From assembly GCA_033439765.1 (NCBI GenBank), contig JAULSN010000008.1:2356001-2420000 (forward strand): a stretch of 64,000 nucleotides of DNA. The letters run 5' to 3'. This document shows, piece by piece, positions 11,045 through 22,469 of the stretch. Made by a program: the position numbers and the translations under genes. Below the pieces are notes generated by a model that had not been told where the DNA came from, made no database searches, and worked only from the letters and a program-made list of their open reading frames with translations. This DNA comes from Lasiosphaeria ovina (lineage: Eukaryota; Ascomycota; Sordariomycetes; Sordariales; Lasiosphaeriaceae). The first letter of the stretch is position 1. The number at the start of each line of letters is the position of its first letter.

Positions 11045-12956
11045 ATGATGGGGCTCTTCAGTCGGTCTAACAAGGCGAAGAAGGACTCGCCAACACTTGC
11101 GCCCAGCAGCCACAGGGGGGTGTTTCCCCAGAACCCTATGCCAACAGCGCCTCCAACACAGGTGTCTCGGAGCTGGTATCCTGGCGATGCATCTCAACCA
11201 CAAGCACCCTTCCAGCCGGCCGGCCTTCTTCCTCCGCCTGTTGGATGGACGCCGCACCCACCAGCTCTGTACCATCCGCCGGCCGTCTATTCACCGCCCA
11301 TCATTGTGCACCAAAACCACTATTATCTTGGCCCGCCTGTAAACGGCCGAACTGCCAGCAAACTGAACCTGGGGTCGGTGGTGGACCTGGCCAAGGAGAT
11401 TTGCCCAAACGCCAACTTTCCCCCGATTTTTGACGACGGCCTTCCTCGATGGCATGGCTACAGCAGCCAGCTTCTAAACCAAAGCGCTGCCATGGCGGAC
11501 CAAATATCGAGCCGATTCAACGACGTCGTGACACTGATTGACCGTGAGCGGTATGCCGGGAACGAAGGCGACCTCTTCACCTGGCAGCCAGGCCACGAGC
11601 AGCAACTGCCAACGGATACAATTGTAGGAGATAAAGGGCTGCCGAAGCCCAAAAAGAAGAACCAGACAAAAGGCCAACCCAAGGGGCAAACAACAGCCGT
11701 AGCTGCGTCGGTCATGTCGGGCAGTTTCTTTGCCAAGGTTGATCTCTACTCGAACTCAAAGCTGCCAATGAACCTACCTCCCTTACGACTGTATATCCCA
11801 ACATACCCGCTTCTCTGCCTGGCCGCCCAGTATTCGGAGCGCGTATATGAAAGACCCACGGGTGCCGAGAGAGACGCGCACGTTGACGCAGATTGGCGAA
11901 CAGGCAGCAAAGCCATGGTGATCAAGTCGGTTCCTATGGACTACATGAACACCATCGTCTTTGCCATTCGCGGCACAGCGACCTTTATGGACTGGGCTGT
12001 CAACCTCAACACGGCACCGGCGTCGCCTGCTGGTTTCCTGGTAAGCATGCCCTCACTTCCGGCGATGGTGGCATCATGGTCTAGATGGTTGCTGACACAG
12101 ACCCAAGGATGATCCCGGCAATTTATGTCATGCCGGATTTCTGAGCGCGTCTCGGAAAATGATCTCACCCGTCGCGCGGCGCCTGCGTCAACTGCTCGAA
12201 GAGGATCCCGGACGTGCCTCGTACTCGCTGCTTATTACAGGCCACAGCGCGGGGGGCGCTGTTGCGGCCCTCCTTTACAGCCACATGCTTGCCACGTCCA
12301 AAGCCGCAGAGAGCGAGCTGAACATCCTGACAGGATGTTTCAAGCGAGTCCACTGCATTATATTCGGCACCCCACCGGTGAGCCTAATACCTCTCACCAA
12401 ACCGGAGGACTACGATAGCCGCCCGCAGCTGAAGAAGAGTTTATTCTTGAGCTTCATAAACGAGGGAGACCCCGTCGCGAGAGCAGACAAGGCATATATA
12501 CGGAGCCTTCTCGAGCTATTTGCTGCACCCGCGCCGGCCGGCGGGACCAACAAGAAGGAGCCGTGTAGCACGGATGCCAGGAAAAAACGACCGAAGGACA
12601 CGGGATCCAAAATGTCGCCGGTATCTACCAGATCCAGCAAAAGAGCAAGCTGGACAAAATCAACAACAGGCACGTCGAAAAACATTGCAACCCCCGGCCC
12701 AGTCTGGAAGGTTCCGCCTAGCACCTTGAGCAGCGCGGGCCGCATCATTGTGCTGCGGTGTGGCGATCCCAACGCGAGGCTGAAGGGAAAGAAGACGGTC
12801 GAGGAGCGGCTCAACGAGGGCGTCGTGGCACAAATCGCGACTGACGAGCACCTCCGAGAGGTAATCTGGGGTGACCCCGTCTGCCATGTGATGCGGCTCT
12901 ATGCCGGAAGAATTGAGACGCTGGCTGTCGGAGCTGTCACGGCCAAGGGTTACTGA
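11045..12956 (+). CDS. Class-3 lipase-domain protein (alpha/beta hydrolase), cytosolic type
   Basis: Exons 11045-12040 and 12108-12956 give 614 residues. The 67-nt intron has a GTAAGC donor, a GCTGAC branch and an AAG acceptor; the nearer CAG acceptor at 12100 would hit a stop, so 12107 was chosen. Residues 1-110 are Pro/Gln-rich and disordered with no signal peptide. The Lipase_3 fold follows: the IVFAIRGTAT strand-turn carries the oxyanion region, GHSAG at 377-381 holds the nucleophile Ser379, and DPVCHVMRLY near the C-terminus supplies the likely catalytic histidine. A Lys/Ser-rich insertion of about 90 residues separates the last strands. Family members hydrolyse acylglycerols or phospholipids; the intracellular prediction and the long insert resemble the diacylglycerol-lipase-like branch, but the substrate cannot be told from sequence. 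Confidence 0.8.
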
Positions 12957-13490
12957 ATTACCGGACCCAACGAAGTCTCACTGGAGGAGAGGAGGAACGC
13001 AGGACCATGAAATTATGACACTGGATGGAGTTTTGGATTTGACTTGTTTGCACAAGCTGGAGATGATACCATTGGGAAAGTTTGCTCTTGCCTTGGAACG
13101 GCCAAGTTTTCCAGCCATCTACCTTAAGTATCCGTACCCTAGGTAAGGTAGCTAGCTGGCTTTGGAATGCATGTATATCCGTGCATGTTTATGATAACGA
13201 AGCATCATCGTCGCCTCGTAGGTAGTTTTGATCTCACTTGCAGGTTCGGCCGGCACGGGGAAGCTCCGCCCAACTTACAGGGCGGAGGTTCCCCTTTTGT
13301 TGCGTCGCGACAGGCTGCAAGCTTCCATGGACTTCCCGTCCTCCGCGGACCACTAACCCCGCCAACCCTTTACCCCACCATGGGAGGATAAGATAGCGGG
13401 ATATCCGTACCTCGATTATTTTTATTGTCTGTTTGGACGAACCTACCTAGCCACCTAATAGCCAGGCGCAAACCAGACGAGCTTTCGAAT
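12957..13490. other. Short intergenic spacer
   Basis: 534 bases between the lipase-like gene and the ARMT1-like gene, both on the plus strand. It should hold the terminator of the first and the promoter of the second. A CCTAGGTA-type palindromic motif with GGTAG repeats sits at about 13137-13155, a motif repeated in several spacers of the window. No gene is seen. Confidence 0.55.
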
Positions 13491-15280
13491 ATGGAATACG
13501 AGACAAAGATTCGTATGGAGCCTCCAGAATCGCACCACCAGCCAGTCATTGAAAGCTAACAGTCAGCCCAGCTGGGTACTCGACGGGTGACCCGACATCG
13601 TTTGCCTACCCCACAGCCAGACAGCGATGGCCCGTTATCCTGGTGAGCACCGAGGATGCGCCGATAGCGCCAGACAACTTCACACTGACGCCGCCCTTGC
13701 CAGACACAAATTATCGACGACGCCTACCGATCCGTCTCCGACTGCGATGATGCCGAGAAGAGCGCCGAGGGCAAGAGAATCGTCGAGGAGCTGGCCAAGC
13801 TCAAGTACGAGGTCCAGCACGACCGGGCACTAACGTTGGTCACCCCTCTCCTCCGAAACACAGCCGCCGCCACCGGCTTGCAGGACGGATTGGCTGACGA
13901 AGAGGTGTAATGTTCGGTGATGCAGGCCAATTCGAGACGACGGCAACGAAGATGTGGCCATATACAACGAGCAGCTCGAACAGCTAGGCAATCCCACCTG
14001 GCTGAACGTGCCATGGCTGTACTCCGAATGCTACATGTTCCGGTGCGTTGGCTTCTTGTCTGGGAATTTCTGCCTCGATGCGGCACGCTGATGCGCTGGA
14101 GTTAGACGGGTCAACACATCGTTCAGCCTGTCCACCCACTGGAAGAACTACGACGTGTTCGCCCGCCAGAAGATCAAGACGTTCGGCTCGTCGCGCCCCG
14201 CCGTCCTCGAGCTTGCGGCCCGGTACAAGGACCTCGTCGGCCAGCTCCGCGCCGGCAAGGACAAGAAGCTTGACGAAGAGGCCGAGAAGATCCTGTTCAT
14301 GGAGATGTGCGAGATCTGTCTCTGGGGGAATGCCACGGACCTGTCGCTCCTGACGAACCTGACGTACGAGGACATCCAGAAGCTGCAGGGGTCCGAAGCG
14401 CGCAAGGCAGCCGAGAAGAACATTCTGGTCAACGACCTCGCGGCCGCGTACGACCTGCTGCTGGCGGCCAAGAAGGATGGGTCCAAGAAGGAGCGCCGCG
14501 TCGACATTGTGCTGGACAATGCTGGCTTCGAGCTCTACGTCGACCTCATCCTGGCCGGCTACCTCCTGTCCGCCGGCCTCGCCACCACGGTCGTGCTCCA
14601 CCCAAAGTCGATCCCCTGGTTCGTGTCCGACGTGATCCCAGCCGACTTCGGCGCCCTCCTCTCGGCCATCGCCAGCCCGCGCCACTTCTATGAGACGCCG
14701 ACCGAGGAGGACTTGCTCCAGGACAAGACGCCCGAGCCGCTAACCGACGCCGAGGCCGACGACCTGTCGTTCCTCTTCCAGGAGTGGAGCGGTTTCCATG
14801 GCGAAGGCCAGCTCGTGCTCCGGCCCAACCGCGTCTGGACGTATCCTGGCAGCTACTGGAGGCTGCCGCACGAAGCCCCAGACTTGGTTGAGGACCTCAA
14901 GGAGAGCGAGCTGGTCATCTTCAAGGGCGACTTGAACTACAGAAAGCTCGTGGGCGATGTAAGTCTTCCCTCACCCCGAGTCAAGGTTATAGAGGGGGCT
15001 AGTTGGAAGCCGTGGGTAGGTGGTAGAAATGTGGCTAACTAATGGACAGGCAAGCTGGGACCCAACAACCCCCTTCACCGAGGCCATCGGACCGCTTGGC
15101 CCTGGCTCGGGACTCAACATCCTGGCCCTGAGAACCTGCAAGGGCGATGTCGTGGTTGGCCTAAAGCCCGGTGAGGACGAGAAGCTGCGCCAGACGGAAG
15201 GCGGAGGCGGCGACTCCGGGGCGAGAAAATGGGCGTGGAACGGCAAATGGGCGGTTGTGTCTTTTTCTAAGGGGTCTTGA
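13491..15280 (+). CDS. ARMT1-like damage-control phosphatase (DUF89)
   Basis: Six exons (13491-13512, 13572-13642, 13704-13834, 13926-14042, 14106-14958, 15050-15280) join in frame to 474 residues. The first exon is 22 nt; the splice to 13572 was chosen because it restores the family start (PGYSTGDPTSFAYPTARQRW) and because a stop lies in frame upstream. Family hallmarks are the WLYSECYMFRRV segment (residues about 103-114), DNAGFELYVDL (metal/phosphate site) and KGDLNYRKLVGD near the end. Characterised relatives (yeast YMR027W, human ARMT1) are metal-dependent phosphatases that act on damaged or excess phosphometabolites such as fructose-1-phosphate; the human protein was also reported to methylate PCNA. 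A cytosolic housekeeping role is expected. Length is usual for the fungal family. Confidence 0.87.
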
Positions 15281-16145
15281 CGGGCTTCGTGTTTTGATAA
15301 GGATAGACAGCTGCAGACTGCGTTGAGCACGGGGGCAATAGACAGCAAGTACCTACTGACTGAGTGCTTTTCACTTTCTATTTGTTGTCCAGCTTGGAGA
15401 TTTTGATACTGTGTTGGGTCATGCCGTGGTTATAGGAGTCCGGTTTGTTGGTCTTGACGAATTACTCTCTGCATGCGAGGTTATCGTGAAGTCCTGCCTC
15501 CACGCACCTGTATCCCTACTCTTGTAATGGGCAAACAAAACTCGTGCAGAATCACGTGCCTCGAACCACGACGTCTGAAAGAATGACGTACTGTGGTAGT
15601 AATGAACCGAATGCGTAATTACTCGTACAACCGTACAAACGGCGATCAGCACTTTCTCTCGAAACCAGCAGCTGATCTACATCCAATCACACAGTTCAGA
15701 CGACCCGGACCTGCATCCCAAATTCTCGCCTGCCGGACAGGGTGACAAAGCCGATCGCTTGACGCCCGCCCACTTGCGGTTTGACATCCCTTTGGACCTG
15801 AGCTAATGCCAGCATGTGATTCAGCAATCAAAGCCTGCAATTATTTGCTCATGGTCTTCTTGCCTCGAAAATGACGCTTAAGGGAGCTGAGCGCTAAGCG
15901 TATTCTAGTAGCACGTCAGGATTCGGGAACCAACAAGGGACAAAACAAGGAATCTGGGAACTGTTAGTTCTCACCGCGTTCGGTATTCTGGCGTATTGTG
16001 TATTGCTTCCAACACTTGAGGGCTGCAATCAAATGCCTCCCAACGTGAAGGAGCTTGAGCTATTTTCAAGAATCCCCCTTGCGATCTTGAATTCTTGATC
16101 TCTAAGGACCAAGATAACTGGCATCAATAAGGACGAAATGGCTTC
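15281..16145. other. Intergenic spacer
   Basis: 865 bases between the ARMT1-like gene and the epoxide hydrolase pseudogene, both plus. I see the expected 3' and 5' flanks and nothing else. Confidence 0.55.
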
Positions 16146-17544
16146 ATGGCTCATTCAAGTTCAAGACCAAAGACAATCAAACAGTCAATGAATTCCGCCA
16201 TGGATATGTCTATCAAGCCCTTCAAAGCCAACATCCTGGCGGAGAAGATCGACGCGGTGAAGAAAAAGCTGAGCCTGGCCGAGTTTCCAGAGGAGTCACA
16301 GCTTACCGACAGCTGGGACTACGGCGCGCCCGTGTCCCACGTGAAGCGGCTGGCCAAGTACTGGCAGGATGGCTTTGACTGGCGGGCCCAAGAGGCGAAC
16401 CTAAACACCATGCCGCAGTTCACCACCAAGATCGACATGGACGAATTCGGCGAACTCGAAATCCACTTTGTTCACAAGAAGAGCGGCAAGCCGGGCGCCA
16501 TCCCGTTGCTCTTCTGCCATGGGTGTCAGTGCGCATATATGTTATAATTCGATTGAGACCAGCAGTTGACAAACCTGCGCAGGGCCCGGAAACTTTGCCG
16601 AATGCTAGAAGATTCTGCCGCTTCTGACGGCCCCCGAGAGCGGTCCGGCCTTTGACGTTGTTGCGCCGTCGGTGCCCAACTTTGGCTTCTCGCAGGGGCC
16701 GTCGAAGCCCGGCTTCGGCATCGTGCAGTACGCGACTTGCATGCACAGGCTCATGCTGCGGCTGGGCTACGGAAAACATGGTGAGCGCCCATCCCTGCGT
16801 TAATACTCTTTGTAGCTTTGGAGGCGAAGAGTGCTAATTCGATGGCGGAATAATCAGTTACGCAGGGCGGGCGACTGGGGCTTCTCCATCATGCGGTTCA
16901 TGGGGATCCTGTTCCCGGACCACTGCCTGGCATCCCACCTAAACTACGTCTGGGCGTTTCCGCCCACGCTCCGCAAGGACGGGCTGCGGCTGTACCTCGA
17001 GTACCTGAAGCCGCTCAGCGCGCGCGAGAGGGCCGGAGTCGCGCGGTCGCAGTGGTTCATGACGGAGGGGTTCGGGTACAACACGGAGCAGAGCACGCGG
17101 CCGGCGACGGTGGGGCTCGCGCACGCCGACTCACCCGTGGCGCTGCTGGCGTGGATCTACGAGAAGCTGCACGACTGGACCGACGCCTACCCGTGGACCG
17201 ACGACGAGGTGCTGACGTGGGTCTCGGTCTACTGGTTCGCGGCCGCCCGGCCTGCGGCGGCCGCCCGCATCTACTACGAGACCACGCACCCGCGCAAGGA
17301 CGCGCGCCTGTTCGCGTACAACGCCCCCGTCAAGCTCGGCGTCTCCGTCTTCCCCAAGGACCTCGTCGTCTGGCCCGCCTGCTACGCCAAGACGCTGGGG
17401 CCGGTCGTGTTTCAGAAGTTCCACGACGAGGGCGGACACTTTGCCGCTCACGAGAAGCCGCGACTGCTCGTCGAGGACCTGCGCGCCATGTTTGGCAAGG
17501 GCGGCGGCGCGTTTGATGTAGCGAGGGTGTTTCAGGGCAAATGA
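16146..17544 (+). pseudogene. Epoxide hydrolase (EHN family), broken by a UAG and a +1 frameshift
   Basis: Three exons can be traced: 16146-16524, 16583-16780 and 16858-17544. Exon 1 holds the epoxide hydrolase N-terminal domain (KRLAKYWQDGFDWRAQE). A GTCAGT donor joins it to exon 2 so that the HGWPG oxyanion motif is rebuilt across the intron. Soon after, the frame meets TAG at 16606-16608 (next to KILPLLTAPE). Exon 3 should read VTQGGDWGF, the nucleophile-Asp motif, but GGGCGGGC at 16866-16872 carries one base too many, so frame is lost just before the Asp. Downstream the family features are intact, including the DEGGHFAAHE catalytic histidine and the C-terminus. An acceptor at 16832 would keep frame but swap the conserved TQGG for unrelated residues. 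Two independent lesions make this a pseudogene, probably recent. The start could also be the ATG at 16188. Confidence 0.75.
16606..16608 (+). other. Premature TAG in epoxide hydrolase exon 2
   Basis: In-frame TAG lying between AEC and KILPLL of the conserved region. It could derive from CAG by one C-to-T change. GAAT and ATTC flank it and could pair, leaving the TAG in an eight-base loop. Confidence 0.75.
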
Positions 17545-18204
17545 GTTTGGGTATGTTTTAATTCGTCATGTGTTGATGAGTGAAAATGGAGTGCCGCTCT
17601 GGTTTATAATTAGAAAATCTCACAATTAGTTGGCGGAGAATAAACTGTTGGATCTGACTCTTATTTGCTTCTTCGCTAGTCAAGGTACAGATACATCGAG
17701 AGTTTGGCACGGGGGCCTTAGGTCTGATCAGAGCTGGGAACAGAAGAAAGACCAACAACTTACAACCCAATCCTTGAATATTTATTGGCAGGGGACTTTC
17801 CAAGACCTAAAAGATCTCAGTATTAATATGACTCGCCGTAAAGGCTTTCTTACTGAGGGAGTTAATAACTATTTAAATCCCCATTATAGAATCCCAGAGG
17901 CCTATCTATCCTCTAGAAATACCTATCAAAGACCTTTACTGGCCGGTTTATTTGCTATTCTCTCTAACTAATACCACGCCAGCGAACACTCAGGGGTTGG
18001 ATTATACAGCTGCCAGGTATCTACTTAACAAATCACTCGACATGATGGTCATCAGCTTCGGCGTCGGCTTCGGCGTCGGCGTCTGTGCTAAAATGCGGTA
18101 TCCGCTGTCTCTGCTGCGAACCAAACGGCCGAGCCGGGTCCAAGGACAAATTTGCCATTTCCCCAGCCATGTGAGCGACGTGGAAGAATGGAGGAGGGAT
18201 GAAA
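17545..18204. other. Convergent spacer with an AT-rich open frame
   Basis: Between the 3' ends of the epoxide hydrolase pseudogene (plus) and the helical protein gene (minus). Composition drops visibly toward AT at about 17560-17990. That stretch holds the open frame 17630-17971 (plus, 113 codons), whose codon choice differs from neighbouring genes and which ends in a coherent-looking segment (YLNPHYRIPEAYLSSR). It may be a remnant of a mobile element or a captured fragment. Confidence 0.45.
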
Positions 18205-19852
18205 TCACGCCTGTTGCTGCTGACCACGTGGGCCGGGCCCGGCTGCAGAGGGAATTGTTTTGCTCATATCGCACCCTGCCGTACCCTCGTTTGGGTTCGG
18301 GCCCGGATGGGTGTGCTCGTCCTTTGGAATTGGCTGAGCTCGTGGGACCGGATAAGGGGTCGGGTTCACTGGGAGATTTGGCTCTGGTCTGTTGCTAGCA
18401 GCTGTCGTCGTCGCCGCTGTCCATTCCATCTCGTCGCTATTACCACGAGGAATACGAGGTTCGACGGACTGTGGCGGCGACGGCGGCTGCGTGATCGCGA
18501 TGGGGAGTCGCTCAGTCTCCACGTCAGTGAGCTGGACTCTGGCGGGAATCCACACCGTCCACGTGTCCCAGTTGTCGCCGCCGTCGGTGCCGTACTTGAG
18601 CAGCCCCGGGAACAGCACCACGGCGGCCTTGGCCCGCGCCAGCTTCGTGCCCTCCTCGGCAGGGTCGAACTTGAAGTCGATCCGCGACCCCATGTCCGAA
18701 GGCGAAATGCACCCTGTGTCGTCTGGGCGGGAGGCGTGCCGCCGGAGCCAGGCCTGGTCCATCAGCACCAGCCCCGACTGCAGCTCGCCGAGCTCTTTTC
18801 CGATCGCGGCCGCTTCGCTGACCGCGTCGCGGAGCTTTGGCTGCATTCGCGCGTCGTCGAGGTCTAGACCGAGGATGTCGAATGCCGGCTTCAGTGTCTG
18901 CGAGATGGTCGACATGATGGAGTCGATGTGGTTTTGGTAGGCGGCGACTTTATCGTCGAGGGACCCAAAGTTGTTGGGGATGGTGGTCGACCAGTTGTAC
19001 ATCTTCAGACAGGCAGCTTCCCAGATCCGGGCTGCTCTTCGGTTTGCTGTTTGTTTGTCAGTCTTTTTGTTGGTTTATTTATAGGTTGGGTCTTGATCAA
19101 GCAGGGACTTGGGAACAATAGAGGAACATAGAGAAGGGAAGCGACGTGACGTGGGTAGAAGCAGTACCTGTAGTCGACGCGTCGCTGGACATGGCCCTGT
19201 AGACGTCGGAGTCGACGGCGCGGCGGAACGTGTCGGTGCACATGGCCAGCGGGTTCACGACGGCGAGCTCGACGACGATGCCCGACGCAATGGCGGCGAA
19301 GACGTCGGCGAGGGCGACGTTGGCGTCCTGCAGGGTCTGCGGCGTCGCGTCGGGGTGGCAGACGTGCCGCCTTGCCGCGGCAAAGACTGGCAGCTGGGCC
19401 TCGAGGGCGCCCAGGAGCGAGACGGTGGCGTTGCGGGCGACGAGGTCCTTGTGCGCCATGCGGCTCCAGCCCTGGATCTCGGCCCGCACCCGGGTGAGAC
19501 GCTTCTGCATCTTGTCGTGCGGGGTGCCGGTCACGGTGTAGAAGGACCGGAAGTCTTGCCCCTGCTCGAGAGCCTGCACTTTGTTGCTGAGCTTCAAGTT
19601 CTTGTCTTGGAGCCTCGCGATCTTGTCTCGAAGCCCGAGGGTCAAAGCCTTATGTTCCATGCTCATGTGGTCCCGCGAGCACCGACGGCCCCTCATTCTC
19701 TCTGCAACGGCTTCGGCCTTGTCGTTGAGGAGTGTTGGCGGCCCCGGCCATCTGCCGCTTAGCCCGAACATGGCGAACCCGTTGGACTCGGTACGGTTTG
19801 GGGCGTCATCCGACGGGACGTCGCCGTTGGTGGGCTGGTCCGGACGTTGCAT
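18205..19852 (-). CDS. Uncharacterised alpha-helical protein with coiled coil
   Basis: Exons (minus) 19168-19852 and 18205-19046 join in frame to 508 residues; the 121-nt intron has GTACTG and ACAG ends and a CTGAC branch. The start is the ATG at 19850-19852; the longer open frame upstream begins only with TTG. Residues about 45-90 form a heptad-rich coiled coil, followed by a mainly helical region to about residue 330, then a beta-like segment (FPGLLKYGTDGGDNWDTWTV) and a Pro/Asn-rich tail. There is no signal peptide or clear transmembrane segment. I do not recognise a named family. It is transcribed away from the Hsp70-like gene across a 651-base spacer, so shared regulation is possible. 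Its helical build recalls the divergent pair at 35.8-40.0 kb, though I see no alignable motif between them. Confidence 0.65.
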
Positions 19853-20503
19853 GATGTCTGGCGATTGTTGGATATCCAAATATGCCTAGGTATCTAGCAT
19901 TCTTACCGAAGTTATGGCTGGAAGAGAAAGAACAGACTTGGATGGGGAAGAGGAATCGGAGGGGGAGAGATGGCTGGGGATTTAAGAGGCCTCATGCCCT
20001 GCCAGATAACCATCTTGCAGGATCTTTGCCTTTCGCTAATTGAATGTGACTTTCAAAAAGTTTTCAGTCTCGGGCATCCCGGCCCTAATATAAACATTTA
20101 ATGGGCAGCTTTAAGACTCAGCGACAGCGAGACTCGGGGTTGCCGAGAAGGTTTACCAGGAGCTATTTGAGTCGAGTTATACGATTCCGAGGTATCAAAA
20201 CGGGATGACCACTGGGATCATGCGGCCGTGAGAGATAAAGTGCCGAGAGAAAATCACTTTTCCTGAACCTTTCACACAAACAACCCTTTTCCGAGGTTCC
20301 GATCTCGAAGGCACCAAGTTTTAGACCAAAGGCTTATTGTACGTCCCTCGGTCAAATTCGGAATTCACACTTTTCTTTCCAAAGGCTATGCTCGTCCCTT
20401 TTTCTGTTTTGCTTATATAGCCGGTTTGGGAGACCGAGACCCATCACTTAGCAGAGACACTCACAAATCCTTTCACCGTCGACCAAAAAGTCCAACTCAC
20501 ACC
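19853..20503. promoter_or_regulatory. Divergent promoter between helical protein and Hsp70-like gene
   Basis: 651 bases with the two start codons facing outward. On the plus side a TATATAG sequence at 20414-20420 lies 84-90 bases before the Hsp70-like ATG, a good core-promoter distance. No clear heat-shock element (three alternating GAA/TTC units) is present. Confidence 0.5.
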
Positions 20504-21521
20504 ATGGGTACCGACAAGACTGTCGAGACGGACGCGTTCGTCGTAGTTGGAGGTGGGTTATTAGCCCGTCAAGTGCGGAGGGTGATTCGAGCACCATTTT
20601 CGCTAATTAACTCTTGTTCTTGCCGTCGGTAGTGGACTTTGGAACGACGTACACAGGTGAGCGACCTACTGATTTGCTTCATGGCTGTGGACTGACTCGA
20701 CTCTGTTCAACAAAGGGGTCGCCTTCACGCACTCCGCAGACCCCGATCCCACTCGCGTCACCGTCATCACGCAGTGGCCCGGATCGGGCAACCAGAACCG
20801 GCCCAAAGTTCCCACAGAAATTAGCTATGGGCCATCCGACAAGAACAGATTGGGCTGGCAGCTCCGCGCCGGCACCCCGCGCTTCGGCGGTTTCAAGCTC
20901 TTTCTTGACCCCGAGGCCGGCAGCGAGGCGTACAACGACAAGCAACTGGCCGTGACCCTGGACCCCGGCAACCCGGCCATGGAATCGTGCCTCCGGGATG
21001 GGAAATCTGCCACCGACATGGCCTCGGACTACCTCCGCCTGGTGCACGCCGAGGTCATGCAAGCGCTGGCGAAGAGGTTCCACCGCACGCTGGACACGCT
21101 CAAGATCAAGTTCGTCATCACCACGCCTGCCATGTGGTCCCCGGCCGCCCAGCACAACACCCTGATGGCGGCCAAGGCGGCCGGCTTTGGCAGCCGCCCC
21201 CAGGACATCATCGAGCCCGTCACGGAGCCAGAGGCCGCAGCATCGTACGCCCTCAAGGAGATCAACTCGCTCTCGGCGTCGACCGCGGGCGGCTCCAGCG
21301 ACGGCTCCGGATGGCAGGTCGGAAAGCAAGTCATTATCTGCGACGCAGGAGGAGGCACAGTGGTAAAGTCCAGCAGACACCGACTAAACCATCCTTGAAA
21401 GAACTGACACGGAAAAACACAGGACCTGGTGTCGTACTCGATCGACCAGGCGACGCCCTACCTCAAGGTGTCCGAGACGACGCGGCCGCGGGGCGGGCTC
21501 TGCGGTGCGACGTCGCTCGAC

Positions 21522-21524
21522 TAG
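21522..21524 (+). other. Single premature TAG in Hsp70-like exon 4
   Basis: In frame with exon 4 (21423-21745), flanked by CTCGAC and CGGTTC. CGCT at 21514-21517 and AGCG at 21523-21526 could pair, placing the TAG at the top of a small hairpin. Confidence 0.85.
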
Positions 21525-22385
21525 CGGTTCCTCAACCTCGCCAAGCAGCGGCTGGGCAAGCAGGCCCACCTGCTGAGCGGCCACCACGGCGGCCGCGGCA
21601 GCCGGCTCATGCAGTCGTTCGACAGCGTCAAGACGAACTTTGGGTCCAACGACTACCTCGACGACGAGGTCGTCGAGCACGGCATCCGGGCACTGGTTCC
21701 CATTCCCGAACACGACATTGACGGCGAGTACATCACGCTCTCGCGGTGAGTAGCGTCTGCCCTGATTCGCATCTCCACGTGGTAGTCGCTGTGTAATTAG
21801 GTGCTGATGGTTGGCGGTTGGTAATCAGCGAGGACATGGTGTCCATCTTCGACCCCGTCGTCGGCAAAGTGCTCGACCTCGTGAAGGACGTTTCGCGGGA
21901 TGCCACGAAACTGGAGCCGACTAAGCCGGTAGCAGTAAGCAGAGTCGGCGATAGTTAAGTGTTCAACTTCTTCCCCCGGCTGATGATAATTCCCAGGGCG
22001 TGATCCTTGTCGGCGGATTCGGAGAGTCAATGTATCTCTTCCAGCAGCTCAAGGCCTGGTACGATGAGCAGAAGCCTCCTCTGTTTATCTGCAGCCCAAA
22101 GGAGCCGTGAGTGTCTTTGTGTCTCTTCTGCTCAGATGCCCACGATCTAGATAGGACTCGAGTGGCTGACGCGTCTTTCACACATACAGATGGGCAGCAA
22201 TCGCGAAAGGCGCCGTCTGCTTCGGGATGGAGGGCATTGTTCACCGACGAGTCCTGCCTTGTCACTATGGACTAGTACTTGGCGAAATCTACGACAGCTC
22301 GAAACACGATCCAGCCTTTAATCGCGTCGATGAATTCGACGGTCTTGTTCGCAACCTGGATAGGGTCACTTGGTTCGCTACAATG

Positions 22386-22469
22386 GCATGTGACTTAGTT
22401 ATTCCCTCCAAGAGTTGTGTTGTTACGACAACTTCCCCACCTGACTCTGCTTACGAATGTTTACTATAG
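22386..22469 (+). other. GC-AG intron 7 of the Hsp70-like gene
   Basis: The exon ends ...WFATM and the intron starts GCATGT, ending TATAG, 84 nt. No GT donor nearby gives the right phase while keeping the conserved TWFATMGQ region; GTCACT at 22367 would keep phase but delete it. Confidence 0.6.

Noticed and set aside
16832..16857. Alternative acceptor that would keep the epoxide hydrolase in frame
   Set aside because: It replaces the conserved TQGG before the nucleophile by unrelated residues and does not remove the upstream TAG.
19853..19879. Longer frame start of the helical protein at 19879
   Set aside because: The first codon there is TTG. The first ATG is at 19850-19852.
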